From the NCBI RefSeq assembly GCF_012926525.1, contig NZ_JABBNI010000065.1, positions 82,637 to 146,636 of the forward strand: a DNA stretch of 64,000 bases, given 5' to 3'. Made by a program: the position numbers and the translations under genes. The notes under the pieces were generated by a model. It saw only the letters and a list, made by a program, of their open reading frames with translations. It did not search any database and was not told the DNA's origin. Shown piece by piece: positions 27,061-36,399 of the stretch (position 1 is its first letter; each line of letters begins with the position of its first letter). Origin of the DNA: Clostridium muellerianum. GTDB taxonomy: Bacteria; Bacillota; Clostridia; Clostridiales; Clostridiaceae.

Positions 27061-27118
27061 TTTCTAAATAAAAAAACAATAGGGTTTAGGTAATAACAGG
27101 AATTAACTCCGTTATGTT

Positions 27119-27147
27119 AAGGAGGGAATTCAGCAAGGAGGGAATTT
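27119..27147 (+). promoter_or_regulatory. Duplicated Shine-Dalgarno sequence before the CO dehydrogenase gene
   Basis: AAGGAGGGAATT occurs twice, at 27119-27130 and 27136-27147, separated by CAGC. The ATG is at 27154, so only the second copy can directly serve that start. Confidence 0.7.
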
Positions 27148-27153
27148 ATTAAA

Positions 27154-29046
27154 ATGGATGAAAAAGTACTTTCAATTGACAAGACTACACTTGAAATGTT
27201 GGACAAAGCTAAAAAAGATGGGGTACAAACGGCTTGGGACAGAAAAGATGCTTTAAAGACACCTTGTGGTTTTGGTTCTGCAGGTGTATGTTGTAGAAAC
27301 TGTAATTTAGGACCTTGTAGAGTAAGTCCAGTTCCAGGTAAAGGTGTAGAAAGAGGTATTTGCGGTGCTGATGCAGGTGTTATCGTTTCCAGAAATTTTG
27401 CTAGAATGGTTGCAGGTGGAGTAGCAGCTCACTCAGATCATGGTAGAAGTATAGCTCTTGAACTATATCATACATCTCCTGATGGCGATATAAAGGTTAA
27501 AGATGAAAAGAAGTTGATGAAAGTAGCAGAAAGATTTAACGTTCCAACAGAGGGTAGAGATATATACGATATAGCTCATGATGTTGCACAAGCAGGATTA
27601 AACGATTTTGGTAGACAAATGGGAGAAGTTAATTTTCCACCAACACTGCCTAAAAAGAGAAAAGAAATTTGGGATAATTTAGGGATAACTCCTAGAGGAT
27701 TTGATAGAGAAGTAGTTTCAATCATGCATTCAACACATATAGGATGTATGGCAGATGCTGAACCTATGATTAAAATGGCTTTGAGATGTGGACTTGCAGA
27801 TGGTTGGATGGGATCATATATGGCTACAGAGTTTAGTGATATAATGTTTGGAACACCTCATTCAATAGGTACTGAAGCAAATTTAGGAGTATTAGGAGGC
27901 AATTCAGTAAATATTGTTTTACATGGTCACGAACCAGTACTTTCAGAAATGATTGTACAAGCAGCTGAAGAACCAGAAATGATAGCTTTAGCTAAAGAGC
28001 AGGGAGCAGATGGAATAAATCTTTGTGGTATGTGTTGTACTGCAAATGAAGCTACTATGAGACATGGTATTAAATTAGCAGGAAACTTTATGCAGCAAGA
28101 ATTAGCAGTAGTAACAGGTGCTGTTGAAGCTTTAGTAGTTGATGTACAATGTATATTCCCTGCACTAGCAAAATTATCTGAATCATATCATACTAAATTC
28201 ATAACAACTTCACCAAAAGCTAACATTAAGGGATCACTTCGTATGGAAATGGATGAAGAACATCCACTTGAAACAGCTAGACAAATTGTAAAAGAAGCAA
28301 TAATGAACTTTAAAAATAGAGATAAGAACAAGGTTATGATACCAGAACTTAAATCAGAAGCAGTAGTTGGATATAGTACAGAAGAAATATTAAATAAATT
28401 AGATGGGGTTGTAAACTCTCAAATAGGACCAATGCAGACTACAAAACCTTTAGCAGATGTTATAGTTGCAGGTGTTTTAAGAGGAGCAGCAGCTGTAGTT
28501 GGATGTAATAATCCAAAGGTTCAACATGATTTTGGTCACATAGAAACTATAAAAGGCTTAATTAAGAACGATGTAATTGTTGTTGTTACAGGTTGCGCAG
28601 CTCAAGCAGCAGCTAAAGCAGGATTACTTAAGAAGGAAGCAAGAGAACTTGCAGGTCCAGGACTTAAAAAGGTATGTGAGTTAGTAGATATTCCACCAGT
28701 ACTTCACATGGGTTCCTGTGTTGACATAAGCCGTATTTTAGAGCTAGTAGGTTCTGTAGCTAATCATTTAGGTGTAGATTTTAGTGATTTACCAGTAGCT
28801 GGTGTAGCTCCAGAATGGATGTCAGAGAAAGCAGTTTCAATAGGATGTTATGTAGTAGCTTCCGGTATTGATACTTGGCTTGGAACTGTTCCTCCAGTAA
28901 CAGGTAGCCCAGAAGTCGTAGATATATTGACTAATAAATTGGAAGATTGGGTAGGAGCTAAATTCTTTATCCAACCAGATCCACATAAGGCTGTTGATGA
29001 AATAGTAAACAGAATTAATGAAAAACGTAAAAAATTGGGTATATAA
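27154..29046 (+). CDS. acsA: Anaerobic carbon monoxide dehydrogenase catalytic subunit
   Basis: A 630-aa nickel-iron-sulfur enzyme (CooS/AcsA) that interconverts CO2 and CO for acetyl-CoA synthase. The N-terminal cysteine set CGFGSAGVCCRNCNLGPCRV and GICGADAGVIVSRNF carries the D and B cluster ligands. Downstream Cys/His motifs such as STHIGCMAD, LHGHEP, NLCGMCCTANE and VTGCAAQAAAK fit the C cluster. The length is normal, with no internal stop. It is first in the cluster, after a long AT-rich leader, and is followed by a strong hairpin before cooC, so it may be expressed at a different level from the rest. Confidence 0.97.
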   Translation: MDEKVLSIDKTTLEMLDKAKKDGVQTAWDRKDALKTPCGFGSAGVCCRNCNLGPCRVSPVPGKGVERGICGADAGVIVSRNFARMVAGGVAAHSDHGRSIALELYHTSPDGDIKVKDEKKLMKVAERFNVPTEGRDIYDIAHDVAQAGLNDFGRQMGEVNFPPTLPKKRKEIWDNLGITPRGFDREVVSIMHSTHIGCMADAEPMIKMALRCGLADGWMGSYMATEFSDIMFGTPHSIGTEANLGVLGGNSVNIVLHGHEPVLSEMIVQAAEEPEMIALAKEQGADGINLCGMCCTANEATMRHGIKLAGNFMQQELAVVTGAVEALVVDVQCIFPALAKLSESYHTKFITTSPKANIKGSLRMEMDEEHPLETARQIVKEAIMNFKNRDKNKVMIPELKSEAVVGYSTEEILNKLDGVVNSQIGPMQTTKPLADVIVAGVLRGAAAVVGCNNPKVQHDFGHIETIKGLIKNDVIVVVTGCAAQAAAKAGLLKKEARELAGPGLKKVCELVDIPPVLHMGSCVDISRILELVGSVANHLGVDFSDLPVAGVAPEWMSEKAVSIGCYVVASGIDTWLGTVPPVTGSPEVVDILTNKLEDWVGAKFFIQPDPHKAVDEIVNRINEKRKKLGI

Positions 29047-29180
29047 AGTAGTATAATGAAAATAAAGTAAAAATACTTTAATAGTAATTACTTATTTAAA
29101 TGAGCAAGTATTATGCCAACGTATAACTTTAAGGTATTAACTTAAAAAGTAATTTTAAAGAATCAAAATGATACAAAAAA

Positions 29181-29228
29181 CTTTCTCGAAATGATAAAAC
29201 AAAACTTTAATTTATCATTTCGAGAAAG
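29181..29228 (+). promoter_or_regulatory. Strong hairpin between CO dehydrogenase and cooC
   Basis: A perfect 18-bp stem (29181-29198 with 29211-29228) around a 12-nt loop. No T run follows (AATTTACTTG), so it is more like an mRNA processing or stability element than a simple terminator. Confidence 0.7.
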
Positions 29229-29288
29229 AATTTACTTGAAACTCATTATAAAGACTTTAAATAACTAGTGAGAAGGGGGAACTATAAT

Positions 29289-30071
29289 ATGAAAATGAAA
29301 ATGGCTATAACAGGAAAAGGTGGTGTAGGCAAAAGCACTTTTTCTGCCATAATAAGTAGAATATATGTAGAGGAAGGATATAAGGTATTGGCTGTAGATG
29401 CAGATCCAGATCCTAATTTAGCTTTAGCATTAGGGTTCCCACAAGAAATAATTAATGAGATAGTACCAATATCAGAAATGAAAAAGTTGGTGGCAGAGAG
29501 AACCAATTCCACACCAGGTGCTTTTGGCAAGATGTTTAAAATAAATCTAAAAGTTGATGACATACCTGAAAGATACTGTAAAGAATATAATGGAGTAAGA
29601 GTGTTAACAATGGGAACAGTAGATACTGGTGGAACTGGTTGTATTTGTCCTGAAAATGTACTCCTTAAAAAGCTTACTTCTCATTTAATACTTCAAAATA
29701 AGGATATAGTAATCATGGATATGGAAGCAGGTATTGAGCATTTAGGAAGAGGAACAGCTCAAGGGGTAGATGTATTTGTTGTTGTTGTAGAACCAGGAAT
29801 TAGGAGTATTCAAACATATTATCATGTAAAAAAATTAGCTAAAGACATAGGTATAGATAAAGTTTTTGTAGTTGCAAATAAAATTAGAAATGAAGAAGAT
29901 GAAAAATACGTGCTTGAAAATGTAGGTGAAGATGCCTGCCTTGGTTTTATGCATTACTGTGAAACTGTAGGTACTTCTGATAGGGTTAACCAATCTCCAT
30001 ACGATTCCAGTAAGGAAACCGTAGAGGAGGTAAAAAAAATAAAAGAAAAATTAGAGATGGGGGTAATTTAA
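29289..30071 (+). CDS. cooC: CODH nickel-insertion ATPase CooC (first copy)
   Basis: A 260-aa MinD/ParA-like ATPase with the deviant Walker A GKGGVGKSTF at residue ~8, AVDADPDPNLALALG, and the CooC-typical GGTGCICPENVLL, whose CxC provides the dimer metal site. CooC proteins help insert nickel into CO dehydrogenase. The frame is open from 29268, but AGAAGGGGGA just before the ATG at 29289 decides the start. The gene ends in TAA directly followed by the ATG of fhs. Confidence 0.92.
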   Translation: MKMKMAITGKGGVGKSTFSAIISRIYVEEGYKVLAVDADPDPNLALALGFPQEIINEIVPISEMKKLVAERTNSTPGAFGKMFKINLKVDDIPERYCKEYNGVRVLTMGTVDTGGTGCICPENVLLKKLTSHLILQNKDIVIMDMEAGIEHLGRGTAQGVDVFVVVVEPGIRSIQTYYHVKKLAKDIGIDKVFVVANKIRNEEDEKYVLENVGEDACLGFMHYCETVGTSDRVNQSPYDSSKETVEEVKKIKEKLEMGVI

Positions 30072-31748
30072 ATGGGTTTTAAATCAGACATCGAAATAGC
30101 ACAAGAATGTAAAATGGAAGACATTAGAGAAATAGCTAAAAAGGTAGGATTACCTGAAGATGATATTGAGCTTTACGGAAAATATAAGGCTAAAGTGAAT
30201 TACAATCTTTTAAAAACAACTCCTAGTAAAAAAGGCAAATTAATATTATGTACAGCAATAAATCCAACACCAGCAGGAGAAGGAAAAACTACTACATCAA
30301 TAGGTGTAGCTGATGCTCTATCAAAATTAGGCAAGAATACAATAGTTGCATTAAGAGAACCATCACTGGGACCTGTATTTGGAGTTAAAGGTGGAGCAGC
30401 AGGTGGTGGATATGCACAGGTTGTTCCAATGGAAGACATTAACTTACATTTTACTGGAGATTTCCATGCAATAGGAGCAGCTAATAATTTACTAGCTGCA
30501 ATGTTAGACAACCATATATATCAAGGAAATGCTTTAGACATTGATCCAAGAAGAATAGTTTGGAGAAGATGTGTTGACATGAACGACAGACAATTAAGAT
30601 TTGTTGTTGATGGTTTAGGGGGAAAAGCTAATGGAATGCCAAGAGAAGATGGTTTTGATATAACTGTTGCTTCAGAAATAATGGCTATATTCTGCTTAGC
30701 TAGTAACATAACTGATTTAAAAGAAAGGCTTGCTAGAATAGTTGTAGCATATACAAGAAGTGGAGAGCCTGTAACAGCTGGACAATTAAAAGCTCAAGGA
30801 CCAATGGCTGCATTACTTAAAGATGCATTAAAACCAAATCTAGTTCAAACACTAGAAGGGACACCAGCATTTGTTCATGGTGGACCATTTGCTAACATAG
30901 CTCATGGATGTAATTCAGTAATAGCTACAAGAATGGCTACTCATTTTGCTGATTACGTAGTTACAGAGGCAGGTTTCGGTGCTGACCTTGGAGCAGAAAA
31001 ATTCCTGGATATTAAATGTAGAATGGCTGGATTAAAACCAGATGCAGTAGTAATAGTTGCTACAGTAAGGGCATTAAAATATAATGGCGGAGTGCCAAAA
31101 GCTGATTTAAATAATGAAAACTTAGAAGCTCTTGAAAAAGGACTTCCAAATTTATTGAAACATGTTGAAAACATAACTAAGGTATATAAATTACCAGCAG
31201 TAGTTGCAATAAATGAATTCCCAACTGATACGCAAGCTGAGTTAAAGCTAGTTGAAAACAAATGTAAGGAACTTGGCGTAAATGTTAAGTTATCACAAGT
31301 TTGGGCAAAAGGCGGAGAAGGCGGCGTAGAAGTTGCTAAAGAAGTAATGAGATTGATAGATGAAGGAAAGAATGATTTCCAATTCGCATATGATGAAAAA
31401 CTACCAATTAAAGAAAAAATAAGAGCTATAGCTCAAAAGGTTTATGGTGCTGATGATGCAGTATTTACAGCACAAGCTGAAAAAGAAATAGCAGAGTTAG
31501 AGAAAAATGGATTTGGACAAACACCAATATGTGTAGCAAAAACACAATATTCTTTAACTGATGACCAGACTAAACTTGGAAGACCAACAGGATTTAACAT
31601 TACAGTAAGACAAGTAACAGTTTCAGCAGGTGCAGGATTTGTTGTTGCTTTAACTGGATCAATAATGAAGATGCCAGGACTTCCTAAAGTTCCAGCAGCT
31701 GAAAGAATTGATGTTGATGAAAATGGAGTAATAAGCGGATTATTCTAA
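30072..31748 (+). CDS. fhs: Formate-tetrahydrofolate ligase
   Basis: A 558-aa formyl-THF synthetase, which couples ATP hydrolysis to joining formate and THF, the first folate step of the methyl branch. The signature [20 protein letters not shown] near residue 65 holds the ATP P-loop, and [22 protein letters not shown] follows. The length is normal for bacterial enzymes. It begins immediately after the cooC stop codon, so it is coupled to it. Cytoplasmic. Confidence 0.98.
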   Translation: MGFKSDIEIAQECKMEDIREIAKKVGLPEDDIELYGKYKAKVNYNLLKTTPSKKGKLILCTAINPTPAGEGKTTTSIGVADALSKLGKNTIVALREPSLGPVFGVKGGAAGGGYAQVVPMEDINLHFTGDFHAIGAANNLLAAMLDNHIYQGNALDIDPRRIVWRRCVDMNDRQLRFVVDGLGGKANGMPREDGFDITVASEIMAIFCLASNITDLKERLARIVVAYTRSGEPVTAGQLKAQGPMAALLKDALKPNLVQTLEGTPAFVHGGPFANIAHGCNSVIATRMATHFADYVVTEAGFGADLGAEKFLDIKCRMAGLKPDAVVIVATVRALKYNGGVPKADLNNENLEALEKGLPNLLKHVENITKVYKLPAVVAINEFPTDTQAELKLVENKCKELGVNVKLSQVWAKGGEGGVEVAKEVMRLIDEGKNDFQFAYDEKLPIKEKIRAIAQKVYGADDAVFTAQAEKEIAELEKNGFGQTPICVAKTQYSLTDDQTKLGRPTGFNITVRQVTVSAGAGFVVALTGSIMKMPGLPKVPAAERIDVDENGVISGLF

Positions 31749-31768
31749 TTTCAGAGGGGGAAATTACG

Positions 31769-32401
31769 ATGAAACTAGCAGACAGAACTTGTACAGATTT
31801 TATAGAAGTCCTTGCATCAAAGGCAGCAGTGCCTGGTGGAGGTGGAGCTGCAGCTTTAGTAGGTGCTGTAGGAATGGCATTAGGAAGTATGGTTTGTAAT
31901 CTTACTATAGGAAAGAGAAAATATGTTCAGTATGAAGAAAAAGTTCAAGGCATACTTGATAAAGCAGGACAGCTTCAGGAAGAACTTCTAAAACTTATAG
32001 ATGCTGATGCAGAATGCTTCCTTCCTCTTTCAAAAGCATATGGTATGCCTAAGGAAACTGAAGAGGAAAAAAAGTTAAAAGAAGAAACTTTGCAGAAATG
32101 TTTAAAGTCTGCTTGTGAAGTTCCAGTGGCTATAGTTAAACAGTGTTATGAATCTATAAAACTTCATGAAGCACTAGTAGATAATTGCTCTATGCTTGCC
32201 ATAAGCGATGTTGGAGTTGGTGTGCAGGCATTAAGAGCCGCTATAATTGGGGCTCAATTAAATGTAATAATCAACATAAATTCAATTAAAGATGAAGCTT
32301 ATATTGAAAAAGTAAAGAAGGAAACGGAACATTTAATTCAGGATGGAATAAAAATAGCTGATGAAGTTTATGAAAAAGTAGTAAAAGCACTTAGTAAATA
32401 A
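31769..32401 (+). CDS. fchA: Methenyl-THF cyclohydrolase
   Basis: A 210-aa member of the cyclodeaminase/cyclohydrolase family (FchA), converting formyl-THF to methenyl-THF. The conserved start is DFIEVLASKAAVPGGGGAAALVGAVG, and VDNCSMLAISDVGVGVQALRAAIIGA is also typical. It is preceded by GAGGGGG 20 bp after fhs. It works between Fhs and FolD, and its presence suggests that FolD here serves mainly as the dehydrogenase. Confidence 0.96.
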   Translation: MKLADRTCTDFIEVLASKAAVPGGGGAAALVGAVGMALGSMVCNLTIGKRKYVQYEEKVQGILDKAGQLQEELLKLIDADAECFLPLSKAYGMPKETEEEKKLKEETLQKCLKSACEVPVAIVKQCYESIKLHEALVDNCSMLAISDVGVGVQALRAAIIGAQLNVIININSIKDEAYIEKVKKETEHLIQDGIKIADEVYEKVVKALSK

Positions 32402-32426
32402 CAACTTTATTTAATTGGATAAAATG

Positions 32427-32465
32427 ATATCTATGGGAAGGAGTAAAATTCCTTCCTAGGGATAT
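32427..32465 (+). promoter_or_regulatory. Hairpin between fchA and folD
   Basis: GGGAAGGA pairs with TCCTTCCT, extended by ATATC/GATAT. There is no T run, and it lies in a 119-bp spacer inside the cluster. Confidence 0.5.
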
Positions 32466-32520
32466 TAACATAATTAAATGCTATTAATTAATAATTTTGT
32501 TTATGAAGGAGATTGTAAGT

Positions 32521-33378
32521 ATGGGTCAAATAATTAAAGGAAAGCCAGTTGCAGATGCGATAAGCTCAGTGTTAACTAAAGAAGTAGAAGAATTAAAGGC
32601 TAAGGGTATTACTCCAAAACTTACTATAGTAAGGGTTGGAGCAAACGGAAGTGACCTTGCTTATGAGAGAGGAGCTCTTAAAAGATGTGCTTCAATAGGA
32701 ATAGATACAGAAGTTAAAGAGCTTCCAGAAAACATAGTACAAGACGATTTCATAGCAGAACTTAAAAAAGTAAATGAAGATAAAACTACTAATGGTATAT
32801 TAATCTTTAGGCCATTCCCAAAACAACTAGACGAAAGTGTTATTAAATATATAATCGCACCGGAGAAAGATGTTGATTGTTTTAGCCCTGTAAACGTTGC
32901 TAAATTAATGGAAAAAGATGAAACTGGTTTTGCACCTTGTACTCCATCTGCAGTAATTGAAATATTGAAATATTATGATATACCTATGAAGGGTAAAAAT
33001 GCTGTAGTAATAGGAAGATCCATGGTTGTAGGAAAGCCAGTGTCAATGTTGCTTTTAAATGAAAATGCAACAGTTACTATATGTCATTCAAGAACTCAAG
33101 ATATGCCTTCTGTAACTTCCAAAGCTGATATAGTAGTGGTTGGAATTGGTAAAGCAAAAATGATAGATTCTAAGTATATTGGAAGTGGATCTGTAGTTAT
33201 AGATGTTGGTATAAATGTAGATGAAAAAGGTAATTTATGTGGGGATGCAGATACTGATAGCTGCATAGAAAAAGCGTCCATGATAACTCCAGTTCCAGCG
33301 GGAGTAGGTTCAGTTACAACTTCAATACTTGCTAAGCATGTGGTAAAAGCATGTAAGTTGCAAAATAATCTAGTATAA
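32521..33378 (+). CDS. folD: Methylene-THF dehydrogenase / methenyl-THF cyclohydrolase
   Basis: A 285-aa FolD protein reducing methenyl-THF to methylene-THF. It shows IIKGKPVADAIS at the N-terminus, DGILIFRPFPKQLDE-like NGILIFRPFPKQLDE, VIGRSMVVGKPVSMLLL near 165 and a TPVPAGVGSVTTSILAKHVV C-terminus. The catalytic region reads ERGALKRCASIGID, where many bifunctional FolD proteins have a YxxxK motif (here YERGALK, Tyr and Lys spaced by five). The start at 32521 follows AAGGAG; the longer frame from 32497 runs through that site. Confidence 0.95.
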   Translation: MGQIIKGKPVADAISSVLTKEVEELKAKGITPKLTIVRVGANGSDLAYERGALKRCASIGIDTEVKELPENIVQDDFIAELKKVNEDKTTNGILIFRPFPKQLDESVIKYIIAPEKDVDCFSPVNVAKLMEKDETGFAPCTPSAVIEILKYYDIPMKGKNAVVIGRSMVVGKPVSMLLLNENATVTICHSRTQDMPSVTSKADIVVVGIGKAKMIDSKYIGSGSVVIDVGINVDEKGNLCGDADTDSCIEKASMITPVPAGVGSVTTSILAKHVVKACKLQNNLV

Positions 33379-33404
33379 GCATTTGTTAAGATGGGGGAAT
33401 AAGA

Positions 33405-34058
33405 ATGATTATTTCAGAGAAAAAGCCTTTTGAAGAGGTACTAGGATATCTTAAAGATAGTAAGAAAGTAATATTAACAGGTTGTTCTTTATGTGCTTCC
33501 ACTTGTAAAGTAGGTGGAGAAGAAGAAGTATTGGAAATGAAAGCTAAGTTAGAGGAAAATGGTAAAACAGTTTTAGGATATAAAATACTGGATCCTTCCT
33601 GTAATTTATTAAAAACTAGGAAAGATTTAAAAGCTCTAAAGGAAGAGTTAAAAGAGGCTGATGCAGTTTTATCCATGGCCTGTGGTGATGGGACTCAAAC
33701 AGTTGCAAAACTTTTAAAGGTTCCTGTGTATCCAGCTAATAATACATCATTTATAGGTGAGATAGAGAGAGTTGGGCAGTACAAGGAAGCTTGTAGAGCT
33801 TGCGGAAATTGTCAACTTGGATGGTCTGGTGGAATATGTCCAATAACAATGTGTGCTAAAGGACTTTTAAATGGACCTTGTGGTGGAGCAAGAGATGGAA
33901 AATGTGAAGTTGATCCAGAAAATGATTGTGCATGGATCTTGATATACAACAAACTAAAAGAGCTTAATAAACTTGATAATTTACTAGATATTAAAGAACC
34001 AAGGGATTATCGAGTTGATGCTCATCCAAGAAAAGTAGATTTAAGAGATAAGGAATAA
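33405..34058 (+). CDS. metV: Methylene-THF reductase partner MetV (zinc/iron-sulfur-type C-terminal-domain protein)
   Basis: A 217-aa MetV protein, homologous to the 'MTHFR C-terminal' domain. Cysteine sets are GCSLCASTCKVGG near residue 27 and ACRACGNCQLG...CPITMC...GPCGGARDGKCE at about 130-170, suited to bind zinc and/or an iron-sulfur cluster. In acetogens MetV forms a complex with MetF and is needed for methylene-THF reduction. It lies 18 bp before metF, as expected. The electron donor is not shown by the sequence. Confidence 0.92.
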   Translation: MIISEKKPFEEVLGYLKDSKKVILTGCSLCASTCKVGGEEEVLEMKAKLEENGKTVLGYKILDPSCNLLKTRKDLKALKEELKEADAVLSMACGDGTQTVAKLLKVPVYPANNTSFIGEIERVGQYKEACRACGNCQLGWSGGICPITMCAKGLLNGPCGGARDGKCEVDPENDCAWILIYNKLKELNKLDNLLDIKEPRDYRVDAHPRKVDLRDKE

Positions 34059-34076
34059 TTCTAAGGGGGATTAAAA

Positions 34077-34952
34077 ATGAGCCTATTGAAAGAAGCTTTC
34101 GAAAGAGGAGAATTTGCAATAACAGCAGAAATGGCTCCTCCAAAAGGTATAGATCTTTCTCATTTGATAGAATGTGCTAAAGCAATAAAAGGAAGAGCAC
34201 ATGGAGTTAATGTTACAGATTTTCAGTCTGCTACATTAAAAGCTACTTCTTTAGCAACATGTAAGGTGTTAAAGGATGCAGGATTAGAGCCTGTTCTTCA
34301 AATAACAGGAAGAGATAGAAATAGAATAGCAATTCAAGGGGAACTTTTATCAGCAGGGGTATTTGGAATCGAAAATGTACTAGCTCTTACAGGAGATTAT
34401 ACAATGACAGGAGATCATCCAGGAGCTAAACCAGTTTATGATTTAGACAGTGTAGGAATACTTAATGTAGCAAGCACTATAGCACAAGGAAAAGATATGG
34501 CAGGTAATGACTTAAATGGTACACCTGAATTTTATTTAGGAGCTTGTGTAACCCCAAGATATGATCCTTTAGAATTACAAATTTTAAAAATGGACAAGAA
34601 AATAAAAGCTGGTGCTAAATTTTTTCAGACACAAGCTGTATATGATATAGAGACTTTGAAAATGTTTAGAGAAAAAACTAAACATTTAGATGCTAAACTT
34701 ATGGTGGGTATAATTCCATTAAAGTCAGCAGGTATGGCTAAATATATGAATAAAAATGTTCCGGGAATATTTGTTCCAGATGAATTAATTGAAAGAATGA
34801 AGGGTGCGGAAAACAAAGTTCAGGAAGGAATAAAAATATCTGGAGAGTTTATAAAGAAGGTAAAAGATGAAGGACTTTGTGATGGAGTTCATATAATGGC
34901 AATTGGTGCGGAGGAAAATGTGCCATTAATTTTAGATCAGGCAGGATTATAA
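34077..34952 (+). CDS. metF: Methylenetetrahydrofolate reductase, MetF subunit
   Basis: A 291-aa flavoprotein of the MTHFR TIM-barrel family, reducing methylene-THF to methyl-THF, the last step before methyl transfer to the corrinoid protein. Visible landmarks are ITAEMAPPKGID, GVNVTDFQSA, PVLQITGRDRNRIA, VLALTGDY and AKFFQTQAVYD. It is paired with metV upstream; no RnfC2 subunit is encoded here, so the two-subunit MetFV form seen in C. ljungdahlii-like acetogens is inferred. Confidence 0.95.
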   Translation: MSLLKEAFERGEFAITAEMAPPKGIDLSHLIECAKAIKGRAHGVNVTDFQSATLKATSLATCKVLKDAGLEPVLQITGRDRNRIAIQGELLSAGVFGIENVLALTGDYTMTGDHPGAKPVYDLDSVGILNVASTIAQGKDMAGNDLNGTPEFYLGACVTPRYDPLELQILKMDKKIKAGAKFFQTQAVYDIETLKMFREKTKHLDAKLMVGIIPLKSAGMAKYMNKNVPGIFVPDELIERMKGAENKVQEGIKISGEFIKKVKDEGLCDGVHIMAIGAEENVPLILDQAGL

Positions 34953-34972
34953 AATCGAAGGGGCGATTATAA

Positions 34973-36352
34973 ATGAAAATAGTTGTTATTGGTGGGGGAC
35001 CAGGCGGATATGTAGCTGCACTTAAAGCTGCACTTTTAGGAGCAGATGTTACTGTAATTGAAAAGGGTAAAGTAGGCGGAACTTGTCTAAATGTAGGATG
35101 TATACCTACAAAAGCACTACTTGCTTGTTCAGACGTATTAAATACAGTAAAAGAAGCTAAAAAATTTGGTATTAATTTTGAAGCTGATGTAAAAGCTGAT
35201 TTTGCAGCTATAATGGAAAGAAAAGAAAAGGTTGTTACTAACCTTGTAAAGGGAATTGAGTACTTATTTGAAAGCAAGGGAGTAAAACTTGTAAGGGGAT
35301 CAGGAAGATTAGTAAGTAATAAAGAAGTTGAAGTTACAAAGGAAGATGGAACAAAGGAAAGTATATCAGCTGACAAGATAATTCTTTCCACAGGTTCTGT
35401 ACCAGTAGTTCCAAGATTCCTTCCTTACGATGGAAAAAATGTAATGACTTCTGATGAAGTTTTAAATCTTAAAGAACAACCAAAATCAATGATTATTGTT
35501 GGTGGAGGTGTAATAGGTTGTGAAATAGGACAGTTCTTAAATAGACTTGGAACTGAAGTTAAAATAGTAGAAATGTTACCACAATTATTACCACTTGAAG
35601 ATGAAGATACAGCAAAAATACTTCAAAGAAGCTTTAAGCAAGGTAAGTTAAAGTTCTTTGTAGGTGATGGTATTTCAACTGTAGAAGTTGGAGATAGTAA
35701 TGTAGTTGCAACTCTACAAAGTGGCAAAAAAGTGGAAGCAGAAAAGATGCTTGTAGCTATTGGTAGAAGACCATATACTGATGGTCTTGGATTAGAAGAG
35801 CTAGGAATACAGACTGATAGGGGTAAGGTAATAGTTAATGAGTATTTAGAAACTAATATAGATGGAATTTATGCTATAGGTGATTTAACTATAAGTCCTG
35901 ATTTAGCTCATGTAGCTTCAAGGCAGGGGATTGTAGCTGTAGAAAATGCTATATTAGACAAAAAGAAGAAAATGAGCTATAAAGCTGTACCGGGTTGTGT
36001 ATTTACAGAACCAGAAGTTGCTTCTGTTGGTATGAAAGAAAAACAAGCTAAAGAAGCTGGAATTAATTATAAAGTAGGAAAGTTCGATTTCAGAGGATTA
36101 GGAAAAGCTCAAGCTATGGGTAAATTACAGGGATTTGTAAAAGTAATTACAGATGAAAAAGATGTAATTATTGGAGCAGCTATAATAGGAGAGCGTGCAG
36201 CAGATATGCTTGGTGAATTAACAGTAGCTTGTGAATTTGGCTTAACAGCAGAACAGGTAGGAGAGGTAATTCATCCACATCCAACTTTATGTGAAGGAAT
36301 TATGGAAGCACTTCATGATGTTCATAAACAATCTGTTCATTCAGTAGAGTAA
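34973..36352 (+). CDS. lpdA: Dihydrolipoyl dehydrogenase
   Basis: A 459-aa FAD-dependent disulfide oxidoreductase. The N-terminal dinucleotide fold is VIGGGPGGYVAALKAALLG, the redox disulfide is GGTCLNVGCIPTKALL (Cys at about 40 and 45), and a second NAD fold, IIVGGGVIGCEIGQFL, follows. The C-terminal HPHPTLCEGIMEA holds the catalytic His-Glu. It carries no lipoyl domain itself. Its place inside the Wood-Ljungdahl cluster with gcvH downstream, but without gcvT/gcvP, is a known acetogen arrangement whose physiological meaning is uncertain. Confidence 0.95.
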   Translation: MKIVVIGGGPGGYVAALKAALLGADVTVIEKGKVGGTCLNVGCIPTKALLACSDVLNTVKEAKKFGINFEADVKADFAAIMERKEKVVTNLVKGIEYLFESKGVKLVRGSGRLVSNKEVEVTKEDGTKESISADKIILSTGSVPVVPRFLPYDGKNVMTSDEVLNLKEQPKSMIIVGGGVIGCEIGQFLNRLGTEVKIVEMLPQLLPLEDEDTAKILQRSFKQGKLKFFVGDGISTVEVGDSNVVATLQSGKKVEAEKMLVAIGRRPYTDGLGLEELGIQTDRGKVIVNEYLETNIDGIYAIGDLTISPDLAHVASRQGIVAVENAILDKKKKMSYKAVPGCVFTEPEVASVGMKEKQAKEAGINYKVGKFDFRGLGKAQAMGKLQGFVKVITDEKDVIIGAAIIGERAADMLGELTVACEFGLTAEQVGEVIHPHPTLCEGIMEALHDVHKQSVHSVE

Positions 36353-36399
36353 AGAATGGGGGGTAGCCCCTATACATGACAATAGAAGGAGGTTATACA

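Larger units (their letters stand above)
26213..27153 (+). other. Long AT-rich non-coding leader region before the CO dehydrogenase gene
   Basis: About 940 bp without a plausible gene on either strand. It is extremely AT-rich with many A and T tracts, as in curved upstream DNA. Candidate promoters are TTGCAT (26699) - 18 bp - TATTAT (26723), and TTAACG (26975-26980) - 17 bp - TATAAT (26998-27003). The last 150 bp hold an inverted repeat at 27033-27060 and two copies of a Shine-Dalgarno sequence. Confidence 0.6.

Noticed and set aside
26213-27153. A hidden small gene in the long spacer before CO dehydrogenase
   Set aside because: Both strands are full of stops and AT tracts; no start with a ribosome binding site opens a credible frame.
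27154-29046. Possible internal stop in CO dehydrogenase, as reported for a related acetogen
   Set aside because: The frame is continuous over 630 codons with all metal motifs, so the gene is intact here.
30200-30511. Minus-strand frames of about 100 aa opposite fhs, metF, acsB and other cluster genes
   Set aside because: They are shadow frames from the codon bias of strongly conserved plus-strand genes and have no start signals or recognisable domains.
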